Shown piece by piece: positions 1 to 10,350 of a stretch of DNA of 64,000 bases (position 1 is its first letter; the number at the start of each line of letters is the position of its first letter). The notes under the pieces were generated by a model. That model searched no databases. It was given only the letters and a program-made list of their open reading frames with translations, and was not told the DNA's origin. This DNA comes from Sphagnum compactum (Eukaryota; Bryophyta; Sphagnopsida; Sphagnales), in NCBI GenBank assembly GCA_965153455.1, contig OZ234495.1, positions 15,186,875 to 15,250,874 of the forward strand. Direction: 5' to 3'. Both the position numbers and the translations under genes were made by a program.

Positions 1-411
1 TTAATAAATAGTATGCATAAATTTGCAGGAGATCATCACACGAGCTTGTGCTTGCCTTGTGCTGTAGCCCAAAGGCACACAAATTAATAGATTTCCTTAC
101 CCCCGATAAAGAATTGACAATCCCAAACATAGATACAAAAAATAGGTGTAAAAACCCACAACACAAGGGGGAAGAACCCTTTAACACATAAATGCCAAGT
201 GTTGGAGGTATCATGGGGCGCATCGAAAAAAAGATTACCTTAATCCTCTTCAAACAACCACCTCTTACCCAAATCCCAACCAACTTTGCTCCCATTGCAA
301 GGCGTATGGCCATGATGCAAACCATTGTTTCATGCTTCATCCAGAGCTACGGCAAGGTCGATCCCAGACGAGAAATGTGGGAAGTCCCCAATTTTTGGTA
401 AGGGCCAAAAG

Positions 412-1300
412 GCGAAAGGTGCGGCCAATAAAAGGTTGGCCACCAAGTCAACTCCAAACCAACCCAATGCCATGGAGGCATGGTTTGCACGTTTGGAGGC
501 ACTAGTGACAAATATGGCATCTAGCATGGCAGCACATGTGAAACCCACAACACCTGCACCACGTGATTCTTCAGCTTAAGGTTCAACCTTGGATTTTTTT
601 GTGGGGCTAAATTCTCGAGGCCATCAGGTCTAGATGAGATCAAATCGAGTATTCTCGATGATCATGTTTTAGGGGTAGCCAATGACAAACCCTGGTTAGG
701 GTTTCAACAACTACACCAATTACTTAGGCAAATGCTTGAATGTAGGAACCATGAAGTGCTGACGAAAAATTGGATCCTCAACATGGGGAGGCCCAACATC
801 AGGTTTGTCTATTATAGTCCTTTATGTTGACTGACATAGTTCGCACCTCTATGGACACATCCAACCCTAGTAGGGGATTGGTTACAACCACAAGATTGTT
901 TGATTCCACTCAAGAACCCATGGGCCCAGTAACGTGTTAAGGGCGGCCAGGTTGGTGTGCCAGACACCATTGTTTTCCGCTACAACTTTGGCAATGTTTG
1001 ATTTCCGACCAGTTGTAGTTTTGAATGGCAACCACATTATGTGATGGCGTGGATACACCAAGGATGGTGGCTACACCTATCGAGGATTCCCAAGAGGTCT
1101 TATTTAGCCACCAATTGGTCAAATATTTGTTAGTGACATACCTATCGACCACTTATTGGTTGACCTACCTATTGGTCCACATGTCAATGGACCACTTGTT
1201 GGCAGGATATTTATTGGCCAATCACTTGTCAATCAACCACCTATTGGCCAACCCCCTATTATGGTGGTACCACCTTGGCATGCCACAATAGCCAAATTCT
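412..1300 (+). pseudogene. gag-like region of the Ty3/gypsy element
   Basis: Positions 412-579 read as a short basic to Ala/Pro-rich stretch (for example MEAWFARLEALVTNMASS). Near 985-1020 a frame gives RYNFGNV, a stop, then FPTSC, which could be a wrecked CCHC zinc knuckle of the CYNCG type. From 1080 to 1270 a degenerate 12-15 bp repeat around CCTATTGGCCA gives a frame rich in PPIGQ-like units. Low-complexity linkers of this kind are common between gag and protease. The assignment rests mainly on position upstream of the protease; no capsid motif is firmly visible. Confidence 0.45.
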
Positions 1301-1419
1301 AGGAACTTCCAACACTCCCACCCATCGATTGAACAAGGGTTTTATCTGATGTAATGGTGGTGAGGAATTAGGAAGGTGCTTTTCTAATGAGGGGGGCTTC
1401 GGGACAATATTACCGACCC

Positions 1420-1738
1420 GAAAGGATACTACTGGATTCAAGAACTCAGCTTTTGATGTTGGGCAAAGCAACAATGGAGGGTTTAGGGTTGACTAATGTT
1501 GATTTGGAGCCATGCTTGTATTAGATTTTGACATCGATGGGAGGGTCAGAAAGAGCTCATGGGATAACCAAACATGAAGTCATCATTCTAGTTATTCTTG
1601 TCAAACTTGCAGACTACGCCACGGCCTATGCTAAGGCAGTGGTTACACTGGTTACATCGTATGATATGTTGATTGCGGGGGGCAGTTTTATACCCCTTGG
1701 GAGTCACCCTAGATTTTTGGGAAAAGATTGTTTATAAT
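1420..1738 (+). pseudogene. Aspartic protease domain of the Ty3/gypsy element
   Basis: A frame beginning at 1429 reads LLDSRTQLLMLGKATMEGLG and continues through YATAYAKAVVTLVTSYDMLI. The first block sits where retroelement aspartic proteases carry their D-S/T-G-A active site. Here the codons at 1435-1446 give D-S-R-T, so the active-site Gly is replaced by Arg. A TAG interrupts the frame after EPCLY. The downstream frame runs, with one further stop, into the methyltransferase, as expected for one polyprotein. The family assignment is moderately secure; inactivity is clear. Confidence 0.6.
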
Positions 1739-2059
1739 TGACCAAGATGGTAATTATGTTATAAGGTTTTTTTGCCAGTTACGTTCATTGGGGGGCATGT
1801 AGGAAAATCTATCAATTCAACGATGTTAACAAGATTTTCAAGGTTTCCCCATGGTTTTGATTTGTTGGAAGGCAATGTCCATGCTATGGATAACCCCCTT
1901 ACTCATGAGCTAGAGATGCCAAGTGCCCAAGTTGGGCCATTCATTCAGGGCTCATCACGTGATCCTCCACCATTGTGGGGAACATTGTCGAAGCTTTAGG
2001 CATCAACCATACATTATATTCATCAAGTTGGGCACATTCTGTCATCACCAAGCCCACAG

Positions 2060-3090
2060 GTACCTATGGATCTAGGCCATGGACCACCTAGTTTACAACC
2101 TTTGGATTTTAGGGTTAACCGGTGGCATATTTTCGAAGATGGGATTTGCTTGGTAGAGCTTTTTGGAGGCATTAGTTTTGGACTTGCAACAGTCTTTCAA
2201 TCCAGCATCAAGGTTTGCCAATATTATTATGTGGATAAAGATCTTTAATCCCAACAAGCCTCCATGCACCATATTATGATGTTGTGACAACATCCTGAGT
2301 TATTGCCTACATCAACAATCCAAGGTTACCAACACGCCTTACTAAGCAACATCACATTATTAGGGGCACAAGATTTGGACAGATTGGACTAGTGGACCTA
2401 GTCATATCAGGATGGCCATGTTAGGGTCTATCACAAGCTGGCATGTGTAGGTCAGGGACTTTCAGACCCAGATCAAGGTTATTCTGGGAATTGATTCAGG
2501 TGTTGTAATATTTGTAAACCTTTCAACTACACTCATGTGCATATGTGTTGGAGAATGTCCTACCTTTGGGGTATTTTCGGCCAACTATATTGGCAACGTG
2601 GCAACAAATTAAAACTTAGATCGGGGAGCTAGTGTAGGTGGATGTTGCAGCAGTCGATTCATGTGCCCACCGCTTTCGATGGTTATGGACTAACCTAGCT
2701 CGGCTAAAGGTGCTTCAAAATGCATATTAGCTCATTCCGAAGTCACCCACATGCCTAGTGGATGACATTTTGGATCTAAGATGACAGTCTTCTACCATTT
2801 AACATGATGATCGACCACCTTTAGTTGTAATCAACAAGGTTAACCTACCTCGAACAGCCTTACCTATTTTTTTGAATTTTCGTTGTTCTCACGCATTTTG
2901 GGATGGCGATCCAAGCATGATTTGGGATGCCAACTCATCCAGGATGGAGGAGCCCAATGCTAATGAGTGAAAACAAGCTATGGGATTTCGCACAAGCACC
3001 ACAACTGTGCAAGGGATTTCCAAAGGTGCTCATAGACGGATATTAGGACAAGTTATGGATCTTACCTATTTCACATGGATCTTTAGCCTT
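2060..3090 (+). pseudogene. C5 cytosine DNA methyltransferase domain embedded in the Ty3/gypsy polyprotein
   Basis: Conserved C5-MTase motifs appear in canonical order on one strand: motif I as VELFGGISFGL at 2153-2185 (SAM binding), motif II as YYYVDKD at about 2222-2245, motif IV as SGWPC with the catalytic Cys codon TGT at 2419-2421, motif VI as YVLENV with ENV at 2551-2559, motif VIII as HRFRW at 2668-2682, and motif X as RRILGQVMDL at about 3034-3063. The I-to-X order is Dnmt1/Dnmt3-like, not the permuted DRM order. A TAG directly follows the catalytic Cys, and further stops and frame changes follow, so it is a pseudogene. It sits between protease and RT. An ordinary host methyltransferase pseudogene is unlikely because protease and RT frames flank it on the same strand. 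Confidence 0.8.
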
Positions 3091-3429
3091 TGTTGGGCTG
3101 AGCAAGTTTGATTTACATAGTCTTTCCCACCTGCGCACCCTTCTTCTACTTTTATTGCACCTACATCTGGGTTAATTATGTTGGTGCAAGGGGGGGGGTC
3201 AACCTTGGCATTTATGGGATCAAGGATTTATGGGTAATGGGAAGGAGGTTTTTGATGTGGGGGGTTAGGGCATTCTTGTGCTACGTCACATTCTACGCTC
3301 AACCTCAAGTGCTAGGGATGTGTCATCGTCTTAACCTAAGGTACAGGAGATTACAAAATCATGGGAGCCAAATATTGGTCCCATGGTTACAAGAGATGAG
3401 GTGCAAGAAGTACAATGGCTATTATAGGA

Positions 3430-3602
3430 TCATGTTGGTTGTTTTGCCTTCAATTTGAAGGAATTGGGATGGTTGAAAGGATAGGAGGTCCAAATTGTAT
3501 TAGAGGATGATAATTTTATTTTCAGACGACCTTATAGGTTGAGTGAGATGGAGAGGGCCTAGGTTCAGGCTCAAACATCAAAGTTACTGGATGCGGGGCC
3601 AT
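3430..3602 (+). pseudogene. N-terminal remnant of reverse transcriptase, RT core deleted
   Basis: The frame GCFAFNLKELGWLKG, TAG, EVQIVLEDDNFIFRRPYRLS, EMERA, TAG, VQAQTSKLLDAG is the characteristic start of a Ty3/gypsy RT, with the RRPYR/L segment and the LLDAG helix. Immediately after LLDAG the sequence jumps to LTQLDDDGREF, which belongs to the far end of RT where RNase H begins. The fingers and palm, including the YxDD catalytic motif, are absent, a loss of roughly 1 kb relative to an ordinary element of this type. Confidence 0.75.
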
Positions 3603-4190
3603 GCTTACCCAACTGGATGATGATGGTCGAGAGTTCTGGTGGTGTATGCCAATAGGTCCAACAACAAGACAGAGGCCAAGTATAATTCATATGAGGGGGA
3701 ATGCCCTGTTGTTTGGGAATTTTTTTCTTTTAATTGTTATCTATATGGTAGCCCATTTACTTTGGTTACCAATCACCAACCCTTGAAGTGATGGAATCAA
3801 ATCGACTCAGAGGAAAGTTGGCTAGATGGGCACTAATCCTTCAGGAATACGATTTCAATGTTATTCACAGGGCTCGTAGGGTTAATCGAGATGCTAATGG
3901 GTTGAATCAAAACCCAAGTTCTAGTGATGAGGATACCACAAGTGCCAGGTGGCATGGAGAGGTGGATTTGGAGGCAGGACTAAAATGGCATGCCTCTACA
4001 TACCTGTGTATTTTGTTGGGATGTTCTAGGGATGTACCCCAGAGCAACACAAGTAATGGGAATTCCCACAATGACAATGATGAGCTAGAGGGCAATGCTG
4101 CCCTAGACATCCATCTAGATTTACCTATATGGCAAATCTACAGGCAGGTGAGGTTTCAGTGGAATTGACATCCAAGGAGCGGGATCGGGT
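3600..4190 (+). pseudogene. RNase H region and tether of the Ty3/gypsy polyprotein
   Basis: Pieces in shifting frames read LTQLDDDGREF, CYLYGSPFTLVTNHQPLK, then a long frame from 3788 with RLRGKLARWALILQEYDFNV followed by IHRARRVNRDANGLNQNP. The (T/N)HQPLK and RxGKLARWxLxLQEYDF strings are typical of the RNase H domain of Ty3/gypsy elements. A frameshift separates the first two pieces from the third. The following acidic region (EDTTSARWHGEVDLE...) to about 4190 is the tether before the integrase zinc finger. Confidence 0.8.
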
Positions 4191-4284
4191 TGTCCACAGG
4201 GTGAAATGATTATAATGGGAAGGTAATTCCTTATTACATGTGTGGACAAATGGGTGAGTACGTGTAGTACCACGCCCACAACAG

Positions 4285-5230
4285 CGTGAGGGCCTTGTAC
4301 GGCATGTTCATGAAGAGTTGGGCCATTTTGGGGTCTGACAGACCTACAGTTTGTTTCTTGGTGTGAGGAGTGTGATCGATTATGGCATCATTCAACACAC
4401 CAACACCCTAGCTAAAGCCCTTACCGATTATGGGGCTAGGTTATCGATGGAACTTGGATTTTGCCAGCCCATTGAGTTTGATGCCTCGACATAATCGATA
4501 TGTTTTAGTTATGATCAAGCACTTCTCCAAGTGGTTGGAGTTGGTGCCATTGTCAGATTGCAACAGTGAGGGAATTGCATATGCATTTCTAGACAAAATG
4601 TTCAACAAGTTTGGTGCTTTAGCCGAGGTTTTTATTGACTAAGATATGAAATTTTGAAGGGATTTCCAAGATTTGTGTGAGAAGGCATTGATAGATCATT
4701 GGACTACTTCACGAGATCATCCTGAGGCAAATAGGTTGGCCGAACAAATGGTGTAGACGATGAAACAAGGATTGTAGAAATATGGCCTTCAAAAAGGCCA
4801 CACTCGAGATTGGGACTTGCAATTACCATGGTTGGATCCTGAACTACCAACCTCCATTCGACGCAATGTTATGACTGTGCTTAGTCTTGATGATCCTTTA
4901 ATGTGGATTCAAGCATGTGAGCAACAGGCTACTTTGTTTAGGGTGTGATGCCTATGGCTATGGAAAATCTAGCAATTGCTTAGTACTGAAATACTCTTGA
5001 ATATGCCACAATTTGTGGAGGAGGTTATCGACCTCAAGTTTGTAGGTTTGAGCTAAGGGATTATGTTTACCTATAGCAGAGACCACCCACCACATTAAAT
5101 GTGACTACAAGTTGTGTGATTTTGCATGTTCGAAAGGTCCTACCTTTCAAAGTATTATTGTTGGAAGGACGAGATGGTCAGACATGGAAGGACCATGTGC
5201 GTAATTGTGCACTATGTCATCTTCCCAATG
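4285..5230 (+). pseudogene. Integrase of the Ty3/gypsy element, multiply broken
   Basis: The N-terminal zinc-binding part is visible as VRHVHEELGHFGV (H-x3-H type) near 4296-4335 and ECDR near 4370. The catalytic core starts at 4430 with GLGYRWNLDFASPLSLMPRH and continues to EVFID. The three acidic residues of the DDE core are at about 4457 (LDF), 4637 (FID) and 4724 (HPEA). A stop follows the second Asp, and TGA and TAG codons follow in the next 130 bp. LPWL is joined directly to DPELPTSIRR, so the end of the core appears shortened. The C-terminal part (DYVYL, then LPFKVLLLEGRDGQTWKDHV) leads into the PHD-like finger. Confidence 0.82.
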
Positions 5231-5274
5231 TAGATGGCCAAATTGACCCATCCTTGGTTGTTATACCTATTGGT

Positions 5275-5412
5275 TTACAATGTATGTTGTGTGGGCAATT
5301 CACAAAAGCTGCCACTATGTTGGTTTGTGATCAATGTTCAAAAGGATGTTTGACACCACCCTTGGACCAAGTACTGGTATGCAAATGGGTTTGCCTTTGG
5401 TGCACCCAATAG
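5275..5412 (+). pseudogene. PHD-like zinc finger at the C-terminus of the retroelement polyprotein
   Basis: Downstream of the integrase C-terminus the frame reads CMLCGQFTKAATMLVCDQCS, KGCLTPPLDQVLVCKWVC, LWCTQ, stop. The spacing C-x2-C, CDxC, GCL, PPL, KWVCxxC is that of a PHD finger, but the W-H/Y-x2 residues expected between KG and CL are missing, so the zinc-ligand His is lost. Chromoviruses carry a chromodomain at this position; here a PHD-like module takes that place. The product would bind chromatin (a histone tail), which is inference from the fold. The reading frame ends at 5412. Confidence 0.65.
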
Positions 5413-5660
5413 ACGTGATTCCCACAACTACATAATAAGACTAGTCTAAGATTTTTCCCCATGATGTCTCACCTTTAGCTAAAGATTTGAAGGATTCTAT
5501 AAAAGTGACTAACGATGGGGCTCACATTTGCACCCGGCCTAATGATCCTTTTACTTTGGAACTAAAGGATTCACCCTAGTGGATTGTTGGTGGTAGTTCT
5601 ATAATGTTATTTTGTTTCAAGGGACTCCAACCCAGATAAGGGGACGGTTTGGATGTGGTG

Positions 5661-8600
5661 TACTAGTTAGGGTATTTTTATGTTATGCATTGTGAATACA
5701 ATGATAACAATAGTTATAGGTGCTGACTTTGGAGCGCATGACATTAGTTTTATTTATGTGTGAAACCATAACAAGAACTAGGATACATGTTTTGTTTTAA
5801 AAACACAAAAATGATTAGTCAAAACTAAATTTAGAATATTTTATGAAAAACCAAACATCGAAGCGGATTCCTAGTTCATAAAGTAAAAAACACATATACC
5901 CACTATGTAAAATTGGGTAAGTGTAACTTTGGTAGGGAAGTTTAACTTAATGAATGCATATCCAAAATCCTTGGGATTTTATTATGGTTAAATTTTGCAT
6001 TTATATAAAAACCTTGTACCCACTTTGGTTATATAAATTTTATTGTAAAATAGGGTTTACAATCACACCCTGTTATTGATAAAGTTTATTTAGACAACTT
6101 GATAATGCACTATATCAACATTAAGAAATATTATGTAAAATGAATTAGATCCCATTGTGAAGTCAACAACCAAACATTTTAGGTCTAAGGAAATCTTGGG
6201 GATTGGCAACCTATCAATAAAACAACAGTGCAAAAATGCACATAACCCACCACAAAAAAAAAAAAAAAAAAACCCATAGCAAAAAAAAAGGGAATAGATT
6301 TTTAGTCATTCTTGTTTCTTTTAAATAGATGTCAAAGATTCCTATAACAATAATAGCAATCTTCTCATTGGTTTTTGGTCAACCTCAAACAACATATGTT
6401 CCTTTTGTTATTTAGGTTATTCATATAAGATGGTACAATTAACATGATGGCATAATTTCACATCATGTAATTTGGTTTGATTATAATATTTTCGTTAATG
6501 ACAAATGGTTGGCATACGCTGAAGTTTTAGTATGTCACATGTTAGTTCCATATTTCACAAAACATTAAGGTATAGTATTCTATTTTATTTTAACATTCCA
6601 ACTTCCGTTATGTAAACCAATCATTGTTTCAAATATTTATTGAAAGTCGGATGAAATTTGGAGTGTGAAATAGTAGGTAAATTTTTGAATATAATCATTT
6701 TTTAAAAATATGTAAAGATTTTATCTAGCATTGAAATGACATCAAACGTGAAAGGGATTTTAGAAGAGCTAAAGGTGTCTTTCTTAAATTAAACCTACTA
6801 CATAATTTATAACGTGGACATTGAAATTGCCATAATGAGGGAAATATCCAATTTGATGCCATGATGGATATTTTAAGGTGCAAAGGTCAATTTATTTATT
6901 TTTCCAATTTTGTGATGTTGCTCAAGTGGGAATCATCCATAAGCTGATTTATCCAGATTTGGTGATAAGCAGATATGAAAATTAAAAGAAAAATAATATC
7001 CTTCTATAATTTTGGCTACTTGCAATAACTTAGGATAGAATCTGACAATTGTTTATTTTTGAAAAAGAGATTTTTTCTCAAAATTTGACAACTAAATTTG
7101 AAAAAACACTCAATTTTCGCCAATTTGAAAATAATTCTCCATTGGCAAAACTTCAACCCCCAAGAAAAACTAGCATAGGTTTAATTATTATTACATTACC
7201 AACACTTTTTAAAACCAATTGATGACCCCACTGGTTCACATTTAGTATCCCTTGCAAGGTGACGTTGAATTTGTTGGCTTGGCCATGAGGCTCATCATAT
7301 AGATCAAATGCATGAGCTTGAGGCTTTGTCATGTGGAGAAAATGCATGGGCTTAACGCTTATCATATGGATCAAATGAAGCATTAATTACACCAAGCTAA
7401 TTACACAGGCAACATGAGTTTTGATTGGCACATAACAAAAAGAAAGAGGCCAACCTATGGAAAACTTTTCAAATTTGACTTGCTTGCAAAAAAAATCATC
7501 CTTGCTTTTGAATTCATGCAAATCTAAATGATCACATAGGCATGACATCTCATTTTGGAAAGAGAACATAACTTTTGCTTTGGTGTATACATGCTGTTAC
7601 TACAAAAGTAACTTGTAAGTTTACTATGACAAAATGTTCTTTTTAATATAAGACTTTGGTTCATTTCAATTGTTAGAAAAAAAAAAAAAGTGATATTGCT
7701 TGCAACATACGACACATGTCCACTACTTTTGAGGTTCCTTTGTTTGATACTTTGACCACTTTTCATACAAAGGAGTCTAAGGCATGATTTGTGATGAAGA
7801 CTTGATATAAATTTTGAGATATGTTAACTATTTTGTCAAAAACTTTAGCACAAGTTAAACCTTGCATGATGAACCTCTTCCCTATGTCACAAGTATTTAC
7901 ATGCTCTCTAAGGTGGGTCATACACAATTGGTTGCAACATTCGCTATCACACATCCTCTACTTATATTCTTATTTTGTCATTTTACAATTACTTGAAAAT
8001 TATGGTGGAAAAGTTATGTGCATTGTTCATGTCCTTTTGAATTCATTCCTTAGTTTCGAAGTCATGGATTCCAATGAAATGTATATGACAACTCAGGTCT
8101 AATATTTAACATGTAGGAGTATGGTAAATTAAACAAACTCGTCTTAAAAGTGAAAAATAATCATGGAGTCATTGTACTTGCACAAAGATGAAAACCCCCA
8201 CACTATTTGAATTATCAAGCATCAAAATAAAAGTATTTAATATTATTGTAGGGCAATTTCTTGGGACAATGGCTTCAAACTAAATCATGTATAAATTCAC
8301 TAATATTTCCTTAACATGCTGTAGGTACTTAAGTCTTTGTCATAGTTCCAACTTGTACCATACATAGCTTTACAATTTGGAGACATGTAACCACTCTTGT
8401 AGAACACTAATCAATTTTCATCCTCCAACTTGCTATTCTCTTGATAAACAACTAGAAACTTGGTTCCAATTGTGCATGTAAATGGGTAGAAAGTTGCCAA
8501 CATCCTTCTATTACAAGCCCTAGTCACCAGGGTTTTTTTTTAATTTTTTTTAATTTTTTTAATTTTATTTTTAAAAATTTGTCAAGTAGGTGGACTGGTG

Positions 8601-9070
8601 ATCCTTCACCAGGGGAATGAGTCAAAGTTGACTTGAGGTTAGACAAGACAGTAGAAAATTTTGAGAATCCCGCCTAGTTCTGGTGACCTACAGGAACTCA
8701 ATGTCTAAATCTGGCAATTTCTAACTTTTTTTTTGGGGAAAAGACCACTTTTGTGTATTTTTTCAAAAAAAACCCTTTGTAAAATTTGCACTGGATTTTC
8801 TTTTATGCCACAATGCAAGGATTCACCAACAAAGAAAATATTTCTAGTCACCTACCATATATTCAAACTAGAGCTCCCAAACACCTAATGGTAGAGCTTT
8901 AGCAAAACATCACAACTTGAGGCTGCTTGTATGATGAGAATTGAATACCCAATTGTTAGATTCCAATCATGAAATCAATTGTTTGATTTGAAACTAGGTT
9001 GGAGTTAATGCGTTTCAATAGGTATCCAGCCATGTAGAAGGATGCTTGAATTTTTTTTATTTTCATATCT
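5661..9070. other. No gene recognised; AT-rich unique sequence
   Basis: Only short chance frames occur. There is an A-run at about 6255-6273 and a shorter one at 7677-7690, and an imperfect T/A tract at 8528-8575. One diverged copy of the AGCCAAATTTGGCT-type repeat is at 6926-6965. I see no recognisable protein motif on either strand. Confidence 0.6.
6926..6965 (+). repeat. Diverged copy of the palindromic-core dispersed repeat
   Basis: It reads AAGTGGGAATCATCCATAAG followed by CTGATTTATCCAGATTTGG, matching the family consensus (GTGGCAATCATCC... AAGATTTAGCCAAATTTGGC) with several changes. It is the most degenerate of the copies. Confidence 0.4.
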
Positions 9071-9074
9071 TGTT

Positions 9075-9127
9075 TATAGCCAAATTTGGCTAAATCTTCT
9101 TGTAAATGATCGCCATTTCGACTACAT
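9075..9127 (-). repeat. Copy of the palindromic-core dispersed repeat, reverse orientation
   Basis: It begins TATAGCCAAATTTGGCTAAA and continues TCTTCTTGTAAATGATCGCC. The core AGCCAAATTTGGCT is a perfect 14-bp palindrome. It is the inverted counterpart of the copy near 9634-9687. Confidence 0.65.
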
Positions 9128-9200
9128 CACATAATTGAAAGAAACCAAACACTTCTTGGTATGAGGCATAGAAAAAGGTGGATAGTTGAAAAGCTCATAC

Positions 9201-9227
9201 CATAGCTAACCATAATGGTTAGCTATG
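9201..9227. repeat. Perfect 27-bp palindrome
   Basis: Two 13-bp arms, CATAGCTAACCAT and ATGGTTAGCTATG, are separated by one base. A related sequence (TAGCTAACCATGGTGGTTAG) starts the dispersed repeat at 30503, and a diverged version lies near 50486, so this is probably a transposon end. Confidence 0.6.
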
Positions 9228-9430
9228 TACTAACTATCCACATATGTCTACCTAGCTAGTAACTACCCAAGTGCCTCACCTAGTTACTTACTTATATACT
9301 TTACCTATGACTAATGTTCAGCAAATCTTGTCAAAATAATTGTTTTTTTGGCAATCTCAATCTAAAATATTTCAGGCTTTCAACAATATTCTCTAAATAT
9401 ACAAAGTTCATCAATAAGTTTCAAAGTTAT

Positions 9431-9461
9431 CTTGTGTTTTGAACTGGGTTCAAAACACAAG
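9431..9461. repeat. Perfect inverted repeat with 14-bp arms
   Basis: The arms CTTGTGTTTTGAAC and GTTCAAAACACAAG are separated by TGG. No gene end is nearby, so it is not an obvious terminator. It may be the remnant of a very short foldback element. Confidence 0.6.
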
Positions 9462-9633
9462 TTAATTGAAATTTTGGCAAATTGTTTTTAGTAAGGTAAT
9501 ATAACCAATTACAAATTATTAGTTTCGTACTTTTATACTTACCCATTTACAAAGGTAGTTACATAAGTAGTGTGAGGCTATGGTTTTTTCCGGAACTTTT
9601 TTATGTAACCAAGTGGCAATCATCCATAAGAAG

Positions 9634-10346
9634 ATGTAGCCTAAGTGGCAATCATCCCTAGAAAGATTTAGCCAAAATCTGGCTATAAACCAGATAGCCA
9701 AATATTAATCATTCTTTTAATTTTCTGGCTACATATTGAAAACCAAATATAAAAGATCTGGTGATTTATTTTTCACTTCTGGTGATTGAAACCCTCAAAA
9801 ATCATTCATTTTTTTTCTTTTTTCTTTTTTCTTTTTTCTCTTTTAGGAGAAATTTTTCAGTAAATTTTAGGGAAAAAAAAAGGGCTAGCAGTATGACCGC
9901 AAAGTAGGATGATCTACAGGATGGTTGTGGTTCATCTAAACTAATTCATAACGGGTTTCCAATGGATGGTGCACTGGTGGGTGCTAGGTCACATAATCCC
10001 AATGGACCTATGTGTGGAACCATCTTATTGTGGAAAGTAGAAGTATCAGCCAAACCTTTTATAGGTAGTACCTAGTCATGGCAAACAAGTGTGACAATTT
10101 GCTGCTGTTGTTCGGCCTTTCTTTTACTGGAAAAAATTAAAAATTGAAAATTGAAAATGAAGTGATTTCAGAATATTTCAATCTTTAGTAGTGAATTTTT
10201 AAAAATATATATATATAGTAAAAATTGCCAAATTTCTGTATTTGGTTTTCAATGTAGCCATAAATTTAAAAGTTTGATTAAAAAGTTTGTATTTCATATA
10301 TGGTTCATAGCCATATTTGGCTAAATCTTCCTAAGGATGATCACCA
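9634..10346. mobile_element. Mutator-like element with long terminal inverted repeats, non-coding
   Basis: The left end (AGTGGCAATCATCCCTAGAA, AGATTTAGCCAAAATCTGGC, then CTGGCTACATATTGAAAACC) is matched in reverse complement by the right end (CTGGTGATCATCCTTAGGAA, AGATTTAGCCAAATATGGCT, then TGGCTACATTGAAAACCAAA). The inverted repeats are about 130-150 bp each around a ~400-bp interior with no coding potential. Long TIRs of this kind suggest a Mutator-like MITE. I could not see a convincing target-site duplication. The terminal sequence is the dispersed repeat found at least nine times in the window, so the other copies are probably solo ends or rearranged relatives. Confidence 0.6.
9955..9992 (+). 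repeat. Dispersed repeat fragment with GGATGGTGCACTGGTGGGTG
   Basis: The string CCAATGGATGGTGCACTGGT followed by GGGTGCT recurs almost exactly at about 30733-30762 and, inverted and diverged, at 49926-49955. It lies inside the interior of the Mutator-like element. Confidence 0.6.
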
Positions 10347-10350
10347 GTTA
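10306..10350 (-). repeat. Copy of the palindromic-core dispersed repeat; right terminus of the Mutator-like element
   Basis: It reads CATAGCCATATTTGGCTAAA then TCTTCCTAAGGATGATCACC. One mismatch spoils the palindromic core compared with the 9075 copy. Confidence 0.6.

Larger units (their letters stand above)
230..5660 (+). mobile_element. Degenerate Ty3/gypsy retroelement carrying a cytosine methyltransferase and a PHD-like finger
   Basis: The interval reads, in several frames broken by stops, as one polyprotein in the order gag-like, aspartic protease, C5-type DNA methyltransferase, N-terminal RT, RNase H C-terminus, integrase and PHD-like finger. RT upstream of integrase is the Ty3/gypsy order. 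Many in-frame stops, frameshifts and at least three internal deletions (RT core, integrase Zn-finger/core junction, integrase core/C-terminal junction) mean it cannot encode an active polyprotein. I could not match a left and a right LTR, and no clear primer-binding site is visible, although sequence near 203-225 is a weak candidate; both borders are therefore approximate. A purine-rich run near 5633-5645 is a possible polypurine tract. Confidence 0.85.

Noticed and set aside
1-230. Possible 5' LTR of the gypsy element
   Set aside because: No matching copy was found downstream of 5650 and no clear TG...CA boundary, so an LTR is not claimed.
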